From Halichondria panicea (taxonomy: Eukaryota; Porifera; Demospongiae; Suberitida; Halichondriidae), in assembly GCF_963675165.1 (NCBI RefSeq), contig NC_087377.1, forward strand, positions 1,451,501-1,515,500: 64,000 bases of DNA, in the 5' to 3' direction. Position 1 is the stretch's first letter, and each line of letters begins with the position of its first letter. The notes beneath the pieces were generated by a model. The model saw only the letters and a list, made by a program, of their open reading frames with translations. It did not search any database and had not been told where the DNA came from. This document shows positions 12,173 to 25,281 of the stretch, one piece after another. The position numbers and the translations under genes were made by a program.

Positions 12173-12659
12173 GCTCTACATTACCACTATCTACACTTGA
12201 GGTCAATTAGCAGCTCTGCTTGGCTACATTGTTAGGGCATGTACTATTAATAGCACATGGACTGAAGCTATATTTATACCTAATATTTGATGTTTGTCAT
12301 GATACACTTGTGTTGTCTTAATTTGTGCAGATGCAGCCCATAATAATGGAGCAAGAGGAATCTTTAGTATGGTCCTATCTAGTCTCCTTCACAGGCCTTG
12401 GATTGAAGAGTAGCCTGGGATTGAGGCTAGGTCCTATTAAGACCTCTAACAGAACATGAACAATGTCTCAAGAAAAGCACAAACAATCCACAGGACCAAA
12501 CTTAGCCTCGAGACCCCAGGCCGATCCGTCTCCAATTGAACGCTAGGTTGCCTACTAGTATTTTTCAACTTCGTTCTATTAAAAAAAAATTATAGCATAA
12601 ATTATAGCTAGCTAGCACTTCAATTCTGTACAACACCATAATGATTATGTTATAGTTAT

Positions 12660-13320
12660 AACGCGGGCACGAGGGATGTATGGAATAATTATATTGCACT
12701 GAAGCACGAGGGCGCCAGCCCCGAGGGCTGAGTGCAATATATGCCATGCAGCCCGAGTGCACGTGTTATAACTAGTTTATATCCCGAGGGCATAGCAACA
12801 TAACACTGTCCTAGTAACACAATATAAACAGCACAAAAAAAGACAGAGACAACTCTAGACACAGCTCCATCTCTTCTCTCTTCTAGACGCCAGTATCTGC
12901 AGCGTATAAGATTGGCATGACCGACAAATGGCTTGACATAAAATTTTTGGAGTTTTAACTGAAATCTGCAAAACAGCCCCACCCCACTTCTGGTGCTGCA
13001 AAACAGCCCCACCCCACTTACTGCTGCAAAGAAACAGCCCCACCCCACTACTCAGTGAATACTAGCTGCTGGTCTACGCTCGGCCTCATAACCAAGCCAA
13101 GAAAGCTCGCTTCTACACTGCTGCAAAACAGCTCATGCCCCCAGCAAAAAGAGCCACTTCTTATGAGTGCTACGGTGAAGCAGAATTGACATGCATCAAG
13201 ATGTCGAGGACTAGGTCGATCTAGGAACACAGAATCTTCCACAAAATAAATCTTGGACAATTTTAAAACCTGCACAGTTGCAAGAAGAAACTCCAGCAGT
13301 GCTGAACATTCATTCCTGCA
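12660..13320 (+). repeat. Promoter-like repeat with short repetitive frame, copy 1
   Basis: The start (TTATAGTTATAACGCGGGCA) is related to 38,325-38,365, and both copies have a TATAAACAG box about 150 bases downstream, followed by sequence encoding short repeated basic/proline stretches. Here a 30-35-base unit containing AACAGCCCCACCCCACTT occurs three times (12,970-13,050). No intact protein is evident. It may be a decayed copy of a small gene family or a mobile element carrying its own promoter. Confidence 0.35.
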
Positions 13321-13329
13321 TGGCTGGAC

Positions 13330-14090
13330 ATACTTTGATACTTGTTATTTCTCATGTGTATTAATTTAATTTTAATTTAATTGTCTGTCTAATTGCCAGA
13401 GGGGCGTTTTGCGGTCAGTGCAATATGACTTTGCGGTCAGTGCAATATGACTTTCAGCAGTGCAATATGCTTCATATTGCACTTGGCAACAACGTAGCAA
13501 CGGGATATAATATCATTTAAATTGCTGATTGTCATTAATTGCTATATATACTGATTTTTTAACGTTTAATTATTACATGAAAAGTCATTAACTAAGCAAA
13601 CCATTAAGAGTGATATGCATGTAATAAATCATTATACCATGCACTACCTAACCCTTCATTAGGTGCCTTATTCCTTATCTATAATTATGGACGCTGATGG
13701 GAAAAATTGACTATTCAGTGCCTGTTACCGAGGAAACAATTGATCACCATGGAAATGATCTTATGAATAAAACTTTTTTTTCATTATCAAAATACAAAAT
13801 GTAATACTGGAGTGAAAGTGAAAATCACATGAAAAGTGGTTAAATGAACAAGAGCGTATAATTTAAACTATAAATTATTGTCTAGTGTTGGTATAGTGTC
13901 ATGATGGTGTTGACTGATCCATGACCTCCAGTCCTGCATGAGGAGGGAGGGAGGCACAAGAGTCAGCAACTAGCAAACACTGGGGGCACTATACACACTT
14001 GCACTACCAGTTGACATTATGTATTGCTGTACTGAGTATAATTATTCACTATAATTATTGCTGGCACTACTGACGAGCAAGCTCACAAAG
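13330..14090. other. Stretch without a recognised gene
   Basis: Holds a short tandem of GCGGTCAGTGCAATATGACTT (13,411-13,486) and otherwise AT-rich sequence with no credible exon. It lies downstream of the death-domain exon and may contain its 3' UTR. Confidence 0.4.
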
Positions 14091-14097
14091 GTAATGG

Positions 14098-14468
14098 TCA
14101 AAGTGATGATTCACTAGGTAACTCACAGGTATGCTCCACACAGGTCTTGTGAATGCTGTGAACTGCCTCTCCGTCCTCAATCTCTGAGGCAATTTCCACT
14201 AATCGACCGTAAGTAGCTGACGATTTCAATGGATACATTTCAACAATACTTTTACTCTTCCATTTCTTCAGAGCAGTGTAAAATCTCCCTGGGATATTAT
14301 CAATCATGGAAGGACTCTGATCGATAGCGTATATCTCAGCATCACTGAGGCCCAGCCTGAGCTTGTATGTGTTGTATCCAGCAATCACAGTAGACAACTG
14401 GAGAAGAGCTCCATCCGAGCACTCTTGACTCAACTGAGCTGCAGTCGCTGTCGTCTCACGTTGTTGAA
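14098..14468 (-). CDS. Death-domain exon
   Basis: Last exon of the ankyrin-GTPase gene. It starts after a GTACAG acceptor and reads VQQRETTATAAQLS, then a death domain with ALLQLSTVIAGY, GLSDAEIYAID, ALKKWKSKSI and ATYGRLVEIASEI, the helices typical of the fold. The frame ends ELPSESSL, stop. A strong GTGAGT inside the last codons (after VEHT) could be used as a donor instead, giving another C-terminus; the same site is kept in the copy at 29,992-30,359. Confidence 0.85.
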
Positions 14469-17400
14469 CTGTACAGATAAAACATACACAGTTAATTAAG
14501 TGACATCATTTCCTCTACAGTACTGTTCGGATTTACAAAATAATACTGCAGTCAATTCAATGCACAGTATCTGCTACCTGACTGAGTGGTTGTGTGTGGA
14601 GTGGCTAGTGGAGTCACTGCATTACCTGTGAGGAGGATATGACAATATAACAGTCATGCACAAGAGTAGACTGGCGGTGACAGCCGCCCGAGTGTGTAGC
14701 GCGAGCGACTGGCAAACTGCCTATCAGTCACTCGTCTCAGCGGAAGTGTAATAGATCGTATGACACTACTAAACATGAATATCGTTATAGATAATGTGGT
14801 TAAATTTTGCTATGAGATTCAGCTACTATGGAATGCACTGAATCCCCTGAAGTGTAAGTGCGGTTACAATTACAGGGCTAATATGACGTTGAGCAATCTG
14901 ATAGGCTGCAATGCTCGTTGCAGCTGAGACGAGTGACTGATAGACAGTTTGCCAGTCCCTCGCGGTACACGAGGGGCTGTCGCCGCCAGTCTAGCACAAG
15001 AGTACCACTTCATTACACAATGTTACGGTCAAGCTACTCTTAGACCTAGGAGCTAACATTTTTGTCTGAAGCTGGCTTATATTCCATCAAAATTGAACAC
15101 CTTTTACTTGTGTAATGCTGAAAATGGCTCACACTAAAAAATGTATGGTAAATGGGATTGGGCAGTTGTAAGAGTTCTGTTGTCATTGTGGGGCATGCAG
15201 AGGAAGTAAACACTGTGTACACTAGCTGGTTACATGTATGTAATACATGTAAGTATAGAGCTTACTAGTAATGGGAGCAATTACTACAGAGATCTTACCT
15301 TCCAGTTTACAACAAGCAGAGAGCCAATCTTTGTGACTGTCTTCCAACCTGTACGTCTTCTTCTTGTATAGAGTACACCTCATACGTTCTCCATTACCCA
15401 GAACACGAGCTGGGTGGTGGGGCACTTGGGGACTTGCACTTGCTTCAGCAGAGGGCAATTCATGGGGACACAAAAATGCAATTTCAGGATCCTCATACGT
15501 GTATTTCAGGGCTTTGTAAGCAGATCGAAGACCAGAGAGAACATTTTCATATATCAAAGACAGCAGTTCTTTTTGATTACTACTGGAATGAATTTCGAGG
15601 AATGAAAACCCGTCAATTAGCGTGATAAAACAATCTTCCTCTCGATGAATAAGTTGTACAAAGTTTCTACTCGGCTGGTGATCTTCCATTTCAATTTCCC
15701 ATTCACATTCTTTAATCAGGTACACTTGGAGACAGCAAAACACTCCATAGCATTGCCAGTTCTTTTCGAAGTGTAAAACGAGTGGGGTTAAACCGTTCTT
15801 AAGCAATTCAGCTCGTTTTTCATTGACTTGAGTTGGTGGGAGCAAGGATAGAAGTGATGGCATATAGAAACGCTTATCTTGCCCTCGTGAGAATATACGA
15901 AATGGGGTGGCTATCAGCAAGTGCTTGAATATTTCAATGAGATGAGTGGGTTCAAAGAGTCCATCGACATAATGTTTTTCAAAATTCTTATCAGATAAAA
16001 GTTCAATCGTTATAATTCCTTTATCGGTAAAAGTTAACCATTTTCCAGACCCCGGAGTGTTACCTCGCACGTATGCAGCATACTCGACAAGCTCTGTTAC
16101 TTTATCGAGAAGCACTTGAGTATCACAGAATACCACATTTGGTATAATGGCAGGATAGTAGTGAAAAATGTGATGCTCATGGAAGAATTTCAAAGCTTCA
16201 AAGAGTGCATCTTCGTGAAAATTTTGTAACGCTTTTGCAATTTCTACACATTCGGTCTTGCTTAAAACTTTTCTGTTTTGATCGTTTGAATCTTTTTCGA
16301 TAATAATTTCCAAAACAAACCACCATAAAGGAACCTGGATTTCAATATTATTCAGCTCTTGAGATAATTTGTGAACATATTCACGAATTGTCTTTGCCAA
16401 TTCTTGACTGTCAGAATCGCAGTGCTTGCAATCCACAGGAAATATGACATCTTTTTTCCCCAAATTGAAAAACATTGTCAACTTCTTAATACAATCCTTC
16501 TCGGCAAAATTTAACAAAGTTTTATTCTTGTCAGATAATGTTTCCTTGCATTCAGCTTGATGGTCTTTGTGAGTACCAATGCATACCAGCTTGCAGTTTT
16601 CACTGTGAGATTGAATTGACTGCACGAGATACTTGAAGTTATCCAGAACTGAGAGATGTGACTTGAAAGCTTTACCAACTGGCTTATTGTCCTTGTAGTA
16701 TTCAACCAGTGGATGATCGTCCAGGCAGTCAGAGAGACGAAGAATGTACAAAGCTACAGAAATCTTGGGCATGAAAAGTGGCAGTAGATTATGAAAGTGT
16801 GGTTGCCCACCGCTATCGATTATGTAGATCCAATGCGATCCAAACTTTTCTTGAACAGCAGTACGATCAGCATCAGAAAACTGCTGAATATTTGCCATTA
16901 CATTTGAAACAGTGTTAAGAAATTTACTCGTTTTCCTTTCTTGTTTAGGACGTCTCTTTTTTGCTCCAGCTACTGATAGTTTAGTTGAACTAGCTGTTGA
17001 AGGAGTTACATTAACTGGCGTACTTGATTCATTGCTAGGTTCAAGTTGCTTCAGAGCAATGCTGAGTTCTTGTGGGATAGCAGATGCTTTAGAGTTAGGA
17101 TCTGAGCTGGTTACATGAGATTTAATAGCATCAGCAACAATGCGTTGTAGGTCATCACTAGTTACTGGTTTCCATGTTCTAGAGGGATCTTCTTGAGCTT
17201 CCGTTTTCAGCTTTGTAATTTGTCGAATCCTCTCTGCTGTGCTAGCTAATGGAGTGCTATTTCGATCTTGAGGAGGAGGCAGTCCCAGAAGGAGATGCTT
17301 AGTGGAGGTTTTACCAGTGCCTGCCATTCCGAAAAACAGTAGATTAGTAATGTTCACACGGACAAATCCAGCCTTCATGGCTTCATTAAGAGCTTGCTCA

Positions 17401-20400
17401 GACTTGGATGATTCATTGAGGGCCTTTGATTCTGGAATAATAGGAATAGACTGAAACACAGTATACTCGACTGAAATCCTTGAGTGATTCACGTACGTCC
17501 CTTGAAATAGTACCCACTATAATTATACGTATGTACAGTAATGGTAACTTTCTCACAGTTAATTTTCATTTTCAAAAAGAAGTCATCTATATCCCTCTAT
17601 ATATAGTTATCATCTTCCGCTATATACACATACGTAATAATTATTATCACAGTTCATCAAAAAAAAGTCATCTACAATGCATCTATATAATTTATACCCT
17701 CTATAGTTGCTATATACACACACGTATTCACATTCCAAAGATCACAAAACTATTTGTAACAGCAATCAAAATGACCACCATCAAGGATTGGGTATCAGGT
17801 ACTATACACATCAGAGGGTCATGTATGGTAACATGACTATAGTGTATACCATATTCCTGACAACCCATGCAGGGTGTATGCACACACACACTATCATATA
17901 CACATCGCTGTGCATGCGTGCCGAGGCATAATCATTCCATGCATGCACGGGCGCACAGTAAAACCTTTCAATCACAGGATCACGATAAAATGAGTATTAT
18001 TATAACGTGCAGTATAGCAGTCAATTAAAGTACCCGGTCCGTTTATGTAGTACGTCCGTAGTACGCTGGTAATAAACGCTAAAAAAGTATACGCTCAAGA
18101 TACACTGTAATTTATACACTGTTACGTTTTTTTTCTAATTCAACTGTTGTTACATTATTCACATTCGGCTATACCCATGCAGCTCTGCACGCAGCTAGCT
18201 ATTGTGAACTTTTGCAGCAGTTACCTGTTGGATAATTATTACAGCTAGCTATAGCTCTAACCTTGTAGAACAGAGATAGGACTCATAATATTATAGAGAC
18301 TGCAGACATCCTGTTTGATGAGAAAGTTGAAAAACTTTGGTGCGTTTTATGTCTTTGTTGTAGATGCTTACAGCTAGACATAGCATAGCTAAGTAACTAG
18401 TCTAGCTACGACACACGAGATGACTAGGATTGTCTCTTTGTTTGTTTTCTAACACTTTTCTGCGAAAAATATTTGCTTGCAACGTGCAATGGTAAATAGC
18501 AACGCTTATAATACGGTGTGAAAACGGAAACGTTATAAATGTGTATGTACTACGAACCTACTACAGACTTACTACACGTAAACGGAACGGGTACTTTATA
18601 TTGACTACTATTGTATGTGTATAAAGAGAAGAGGGCATGCAACTCACTAAAAGTGTGAGGCTGTATCAATTTACACATGAACGGCAGGTCTAAAAATAGC
18701 GACAGTACGAATTATTTGGCTGAGTCTGAGCAGCACGCCCACTTCTCTTAATAATTAAGGAATTATTACTCACTTGGGTTAGGGCCTTCCTTTGAAGTGG
18801 AAGGAAGTTTGGAACCATTTGGGGTATCTGCATGAAGGTGTAACAGTAAGAAGTCATATGTAACACAGTATAAATGAAAGCACCGCAGGTGCTGATGCCT
18901 CGGTGGAGATGCCAAAGCTACATAACATAAAGCTGCTACTAATAGCTTTTATGCACATGATAAAAACAATTTAATTTTGCTGCATGCAAAAACTCAGAGA
19001 GTGGGTAATGATCGACCATGATTGTTGTTAAAACGATCGATGCCAAAAGTTCAAGTCTAAAATTAATGGCTGCCATCAGCAGAGCCTTGCAGCTCTCTTC
19101 CCACTCTTGCAGCTACCAATAGCTAGCGTTCTAGTGCAGAGCTAACTACTAAGTAGAGTAGCAACACTCGGTAAACAAGTTTGGCTACGCGCTCTTCTAA
19201 AAAGGCTGCAATGGCATTCCAAGTAAGCAAAACTAGGCATAACTTGAGAATGAAGCATTATCTTGCAAATCCACGAATTATAATCCAAGTAAACATGACT
19301 AGAAGCCTATAGAAACTCTTACATGCACTTGATTCATCCTTGAGCAGCTGTAGCAGTCTACACACACAGACACACAAACACACTACCGTATACCTCGCTT
19401 GCGCATGCGCACCGAGGCATAATGAAAGGTCTTCGTTCTACAGTAGATGGGTAGGCACATGATCATTGTTGGGCTATAATAGAGTCTCCTACCAGTTGTT
19501 TCTGGTTGTTCATTGCCAGCACTGGGTGTCTGTTGACCAGAGAGAGGGTCAGAGGTCTCTGGAGGAGAATGAGACAATTGTCTGACAGTCAGTACATAAA
19601 AACCAACTCCAATGACTAGGCTGTACACTGAAAAAAGGTCAGAATCACTTGAGACATAATCTTATGCCAATAACAATGCTGATAAAAATCTCAACTGCTG
19701 TAGGAAAGGCAATGAATAACATTCGTCATTAAGACCGTAATTATTAGACTATTGCTCCTGCGTCCTCTGGGTGAGGATTAAAACATGTTTAGCTGACTCA
19801 GCATTAATAAACCTAACATGGTAGGGGAGTAGATGCTCAGTGTATAGCATATTACTAATCACATAGGATATGTAACACCAAGAGTTCATTAGGAAGAGTA
19901 CGCAACTCCACTTAAAACCATAGTAGGCGTTCCTTCAGGCCTACGTCACAACCACATGCTGTTGTATAAACTGTGAAATCAAATTTGCAATGAATAACAT
20001 AGTGATGATTATCACTAATGTTATTCATTTACAACTGGGGTAGGAAAGGCAATGAATAACAGCGTTACTAATTTTATTCATTGCCTTTCCTACTTGTTGC
20101 GGTTACAACAGCCAGTATCTGTGACGTAGAAGTGGAGGAATGCTTTTTGTACACAGTCTATTGGAGTTGCGTAATGAACTCTTGGTAACACTCAATGACA
20201 TGGTTACTAGAGATTTATGGCAATGTAATGTTTAGGCAAGTAAACCACTTTACCCTAGCTTGGCTATAGGAACATGTTAGACTAGTGCGTAATTGAATGC
20301 CAAATTAATGTTAGAGCAAATGTTACAGGGTGGGGGAAAGTGAACTAGGGGGATATCCCTAACATTATGGGGGGGGGGGGGGGGGGGGTAAATTGATCCA

Positions 20401-20633
20401 CTTTCCTCCCCATGCACTGTATGCCCTAGCCTGGTATTACTCACTTGATGAGGTCTTGTCAACAATTGAATTAGAAAGAAGTTGTTCGGAACCATTTCGA
20501 GTATCTGAGTGTGACAGTAACAATTAATAATTATGTCATCTAACACATAAAGTATATACAACTGCAATAGTGATTCAGAACCTCTCCAATCTACGTAACA
20601 GTATAGACGCACGCACGCACGCACGCACGCACG

Positions 20634-20684
<51 letters not shown>

Positions 20685-23600
20685 TCATGCTGTGGTTTGT
20701 GCTGATTTCCTAACAGTTTACGAATTAGTTATACCATGTGTAGCAGGTTTCTTAGCTGGTAGTAAACCTGAGGGAGTGTAGTGACGTTACTATCCAGCTA
20801 AGAAGCCGTACTACACATGGTCTATCTCGCTTAGAAAATGCATTTTTGTGGGTACTAGTTAGAGCCCTGCTAGCAGGTCACTAACTCAGATAGTGACCTG
20901 CTAGCAGGTTTCTTAGTTGGATAGACACTTCATTAGCAGTAACCACTTCAAAGCTTGAATATGCAAATTTTTTCTAAACAGTGCTAAAGTCTACTTGTTG
21001 AGGTTGACCTTCATACACAGCCAAAAATCCACGGGTCCGTTTCAGGCCGTTAGTTGAAAACGGGCCGTTACGGGCCCGTGAACGGCCTGTATACAGGATG
21101 TAGCCCACCCACGTCCTGTATACAGGCCGTTCTCACAGGCTGTAAACAGGACGTTAGCCCACGTCCTGTTTACAGCCCGTGGATACAGGCCTGTATTAGG
21201 GCGTAGCACCCACGTCCTGTATACGGGCTGTTGCAGCTGTGTAGCTTATGCGCATGCGCTAGCTTGGGGCAGGATGACGTCACCTGACTACAAAAAGATA
21301 ATGAGACAGACAGATGAGAAAAAATCCTGCTGCTTGTCACAAGAGGAGCTGCTGGTCCAAAAAGACAACTTGAAGAGGACTATACAGTCCATTACTATTA
21401 GTCTACTTGTGAACAGAAAAAGGTGAAGCTGTAGCAGCATGTTATTATATTAAACAGTTATATTATTTTTATTGAACTTTCTCATAGCAGTTTGTGTTCC
21501 TCTAGTTCCACAGCTATTTCAAATCCGTAGTGAATTTGACCTCTAGTGTAGTTGGCAGCAAAGGTCTGTAAATTTCACCTCTACTGTATGTTTATAAATT
21601 CAGGTTTGCACGTTGTTATGGACTTTTGAAGCTGGAACACTGGCCAATTTTACAAGGTAAACGTTTTGTTTTGCTTCCTTTTTGAAATAATCCTCCTCAT
21701 CGTAGGCTCCCATCTGTTCACTATTGATAAAGAGGTGTTGAAGAATGCTCCCAGGTTTGTTATTCTCTTTCACTAGCATTCTCTTATTAAACACGCGATC
21801 AAATTGACTTTAGATAATGCTGCCGAGTTGAGGTCTGGACTAATTACGTAAGTGCCACTGTTCTATTGTGTTTTGTGATACGTTATTACTTCTGTAGACA
21901 CTAGATGTTGTCAGAAGAATGAACTAAAGATAAAGCAACAGTTTCCTGGTAAGAAAATTCAACAACTATGTAATCTGTGTGAATAGCGTATTGGTGTACA
22001 GTTGCGAGATATCTTCGAGATGAAAAAGAGCCCTTGTAATGTGTACAGCACACTGTAAGCTGTTGACTGACTTCATAGTACGCCGGTAAGATTATTCACA
22101 GTGGTGTGTTCTTTTAATCTTCTAACTCTTTTCCAGATGTTGAAAAACTCACTTTATTGTTTTTCATCTTTAGCACTCGTTACACATGTTATTTAATAGA
22201 TTTCTTTATTGGCATGCCGAGTTGGAGTCTGGATGTGTTAGGTAAGTGCCATTATTTTGTATGTGTTGTGGTGATGCATTATATGCCTCATAGATTGAAG
22301 TTTTTAGACGAATGATAAAGAGAATGCAACAATTGCCTGGTAAGCAACTTAGTTTAATCTATGTGAATAAGTATTATTAGTGTACAGCTGGTGAGCTATC
22401 TCGGAGATGAAGAACGGCCCTTCAAGCTGTTCACTGACTTCATAGTACGCCGGTAAGCAGTGGTGTATTTTTTGTATAATTCCCAGCCTCTTCTCTTCAG
22501 AGTCTATCTTTGTGCACAAAAACAAGACGAATAATTATAAATACAGTAAGTTAGTATACTTATGTGGCGTTAACGTACAGTTCAACTGGTTGTTTTTATC
22601 TGCAGTGCCACCGTGGGGATGTGAAGACACGGACATGATAATGAATAATGAGAGACATAATGTAGCTGAACAGAAATTAATATATATATATCTTGTTCTT
22701 GTCTTCTTTGTCTTTGAATTGTGACCTTTTGAAGCATGATACTAGCTTATTAAATTGTGCATGAGAACAGTATGATACAGGCTGAATACAGGCTGTTTGT
22801 ACGGGCAGTTTACAGGCTGTATGTGAACGGCCTGTTTAGTAGTGTCTACCCAACGGTCCCATATCAGGATGTTGTGAACGTCCTGTAACGGACATGTAAC
22901 GGACCTGACACGCCCCGTGGATTTTTGGCTGTGTAGTGTTGTCATAACTCATAACTTTGTTGAAATTTTCGACTTCATACATATACAATTGTATACCATT
23001 GCATTCCTTGTTAAAAGTGCTTCTTATCTGCATGCTGTAGAGCTGGTAAGCTCCAACCAGCTAAAAGTTAACCATGTAAAAGTCCCTGGCATACTTGTCA
23101 ACCATAAATGAAGCCATAATTGATCACATAACTTCCGGGGCTGAACTCAACGCAAATAGACTTTAGTGATGTATTATAGGCCAAGAAGTAGAATGGAATG
23201 TGCGTGGGAGTTGTCATTAATGAACTCCTGATCACCGTATATAGCGGGTAATTTTCTTGGGTAAAAATTTGTTCAACTCAAGAAACGGTGGTTTTCGTGA
23301 GTAAAAATTTCATTTTCTGCCTGCATTTCTATGTTCCGGTACTCAGGTACATTAAGGACTGGGACCAGCAATTATTGTTGATTCAGCGAAAAAGAAGCTC
23401 CGCCCACGATTTTTACTATCAATTGTGCAGTAAAAATGGAGTGGGCGGAGCTTCGTTTTCGCTGAATCAACAATAATTGCTGGTCCCAGTCCCCCTGTAC
23501 CTGAGTAAGCAATGCCTACGTTGTGGAGGTCAGCTTGCCCACGAAAATAACGAATACATTACCCCACGAAAATTACCCGCTATACGGTATGACGTTCCAC

Positions 23601-25249
23601 ATTCCACGCCAGTATTATTGGGGGTCTACAAAACACGTAATTGTACCACAACCATTTGTCCTACAAAAACAACGAAGGTATCTATGAAACCGGCATGGCT
23701 TGCTCTATTGGTGTACCAAATTTAAGCTTCATACACCACTGTTTGTGGAAATTAGGTATGGGATTTCTAGAGACACATACCTGGTTTAGGAGTGGAGGGT
23801 TGTAGAGACCGGAGATAATTAATAACTTCAGTGCACCTATACTGTACTGCCACGTCAAGAGGAGTGTAGCCAGTATTATCAGTCACATCTGGACAGGTAA
23901 GGGACAGAGATCTTGTAGTAGTACTGACAGCATTTACCATTACCATGCATGCACAATCAGCACAATCAGATACTTATCGAGTACAGGATGCCTATTATTA
24001 TAATATTAGTATCGTGTATGTATTGTATTACAGTTACCATAATTATAATTATGACTACATGATGATACATACAGGTACACTGATTAATTCACGGGTTGTT
24101 TACATTTCCAATCAGAGGATCTAATGAAACGGTACCCACTATAGAAATGACTCACCAACATCAACCTTGAGTACCTCCACAAGGTATTTCACAACTTGTA
24201 TACGTCCATTCCAACAAGCGAGGTGTAGTGGTGTGTGGTCCCCCTTGTCCCTCACATCTGTATGTGGTGATATATATTAACCTCAGAGTAGTGATGACAT
24301 GCACACACAATGACAACTCAACTAAAATGTATTATTGGTTTGTATAGTATTCAAAATGAAGTTAATTATGATAATAAATACATCATGCACTATTAAGGTT
24401 CGCCGTGCTGGTCAGTAATTATCCCAGCTGGGTGAGATAATTATGTTATTAGTGTGCGTGTACACAGTATCAAGGATTGTGGGAAATTAGAAATTACTGG
24501 AAAAAACATGTCTTATAATTATTATTACAATCTACATGTACATCAACACATGCATGTTTTGTAATCTAGGAAATTAAACAATCTATAAAAACATTCTTGT
24601 TGGGCTCAATCCTTTAGCTATGAACACTACGCGACTGACACACACTTACCAATACGGCATTTCATCTCTTGTGAGAGATACACCACAGTCTCCATATCTC
24701 CTCCCTCACATGCCAAGTGAAATGCAGTCATGCCCGTTTCTCCATCACCTTTCTCAATATCAGCTCCACCACTAACGAGTGCTCTAGTGATCTCCAGGTA
24801 GCCCATCCAGCATGCTAGGTGTACTGGAGGGAATCCCATATTATTCCACTCCTCACTCCAGTAGAGCTTGTGATTGGGGTTGGCCCCCTGTCCCAAAACG
24901 GACCTCACTTTGCTGACATCCTTATTGTCTACAGCCTCATACAGATCCTCGGCCAGCTGCTCCTGAACACTGCATGTACAATAGTGTGTGCATGTGTGTG
25001 TGGGTATAGGTACATTTTGTAGGTAGGTGTGCGTGTGTGACATGCAACAACAAATTGCTTACGTGGGTGTATCTGGTTCAGTTTCCAGTCTCCTGTGTGA
25101 TGTGTGTAGGTGTGTGTATGGTATGTGTGCATGTGTGTGTGTGGGTGGGTGTGTGTGTGGGACATGCAATTCAACAAATTGCTTACCTGGGTGTATCTGG
25201 CACAGTGTCCAGCCTCCTGTGTGCGTGTGTGTGGGTGTGGGTGTGTCCA

Positions 25250-25281
<32 letters not shown>

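Noticed and set aside
16912-17118. Plus-strand frame opposite the GTPase exon
   Set aside because: Shadow of the strongly supported minus-strand GTPase exon.
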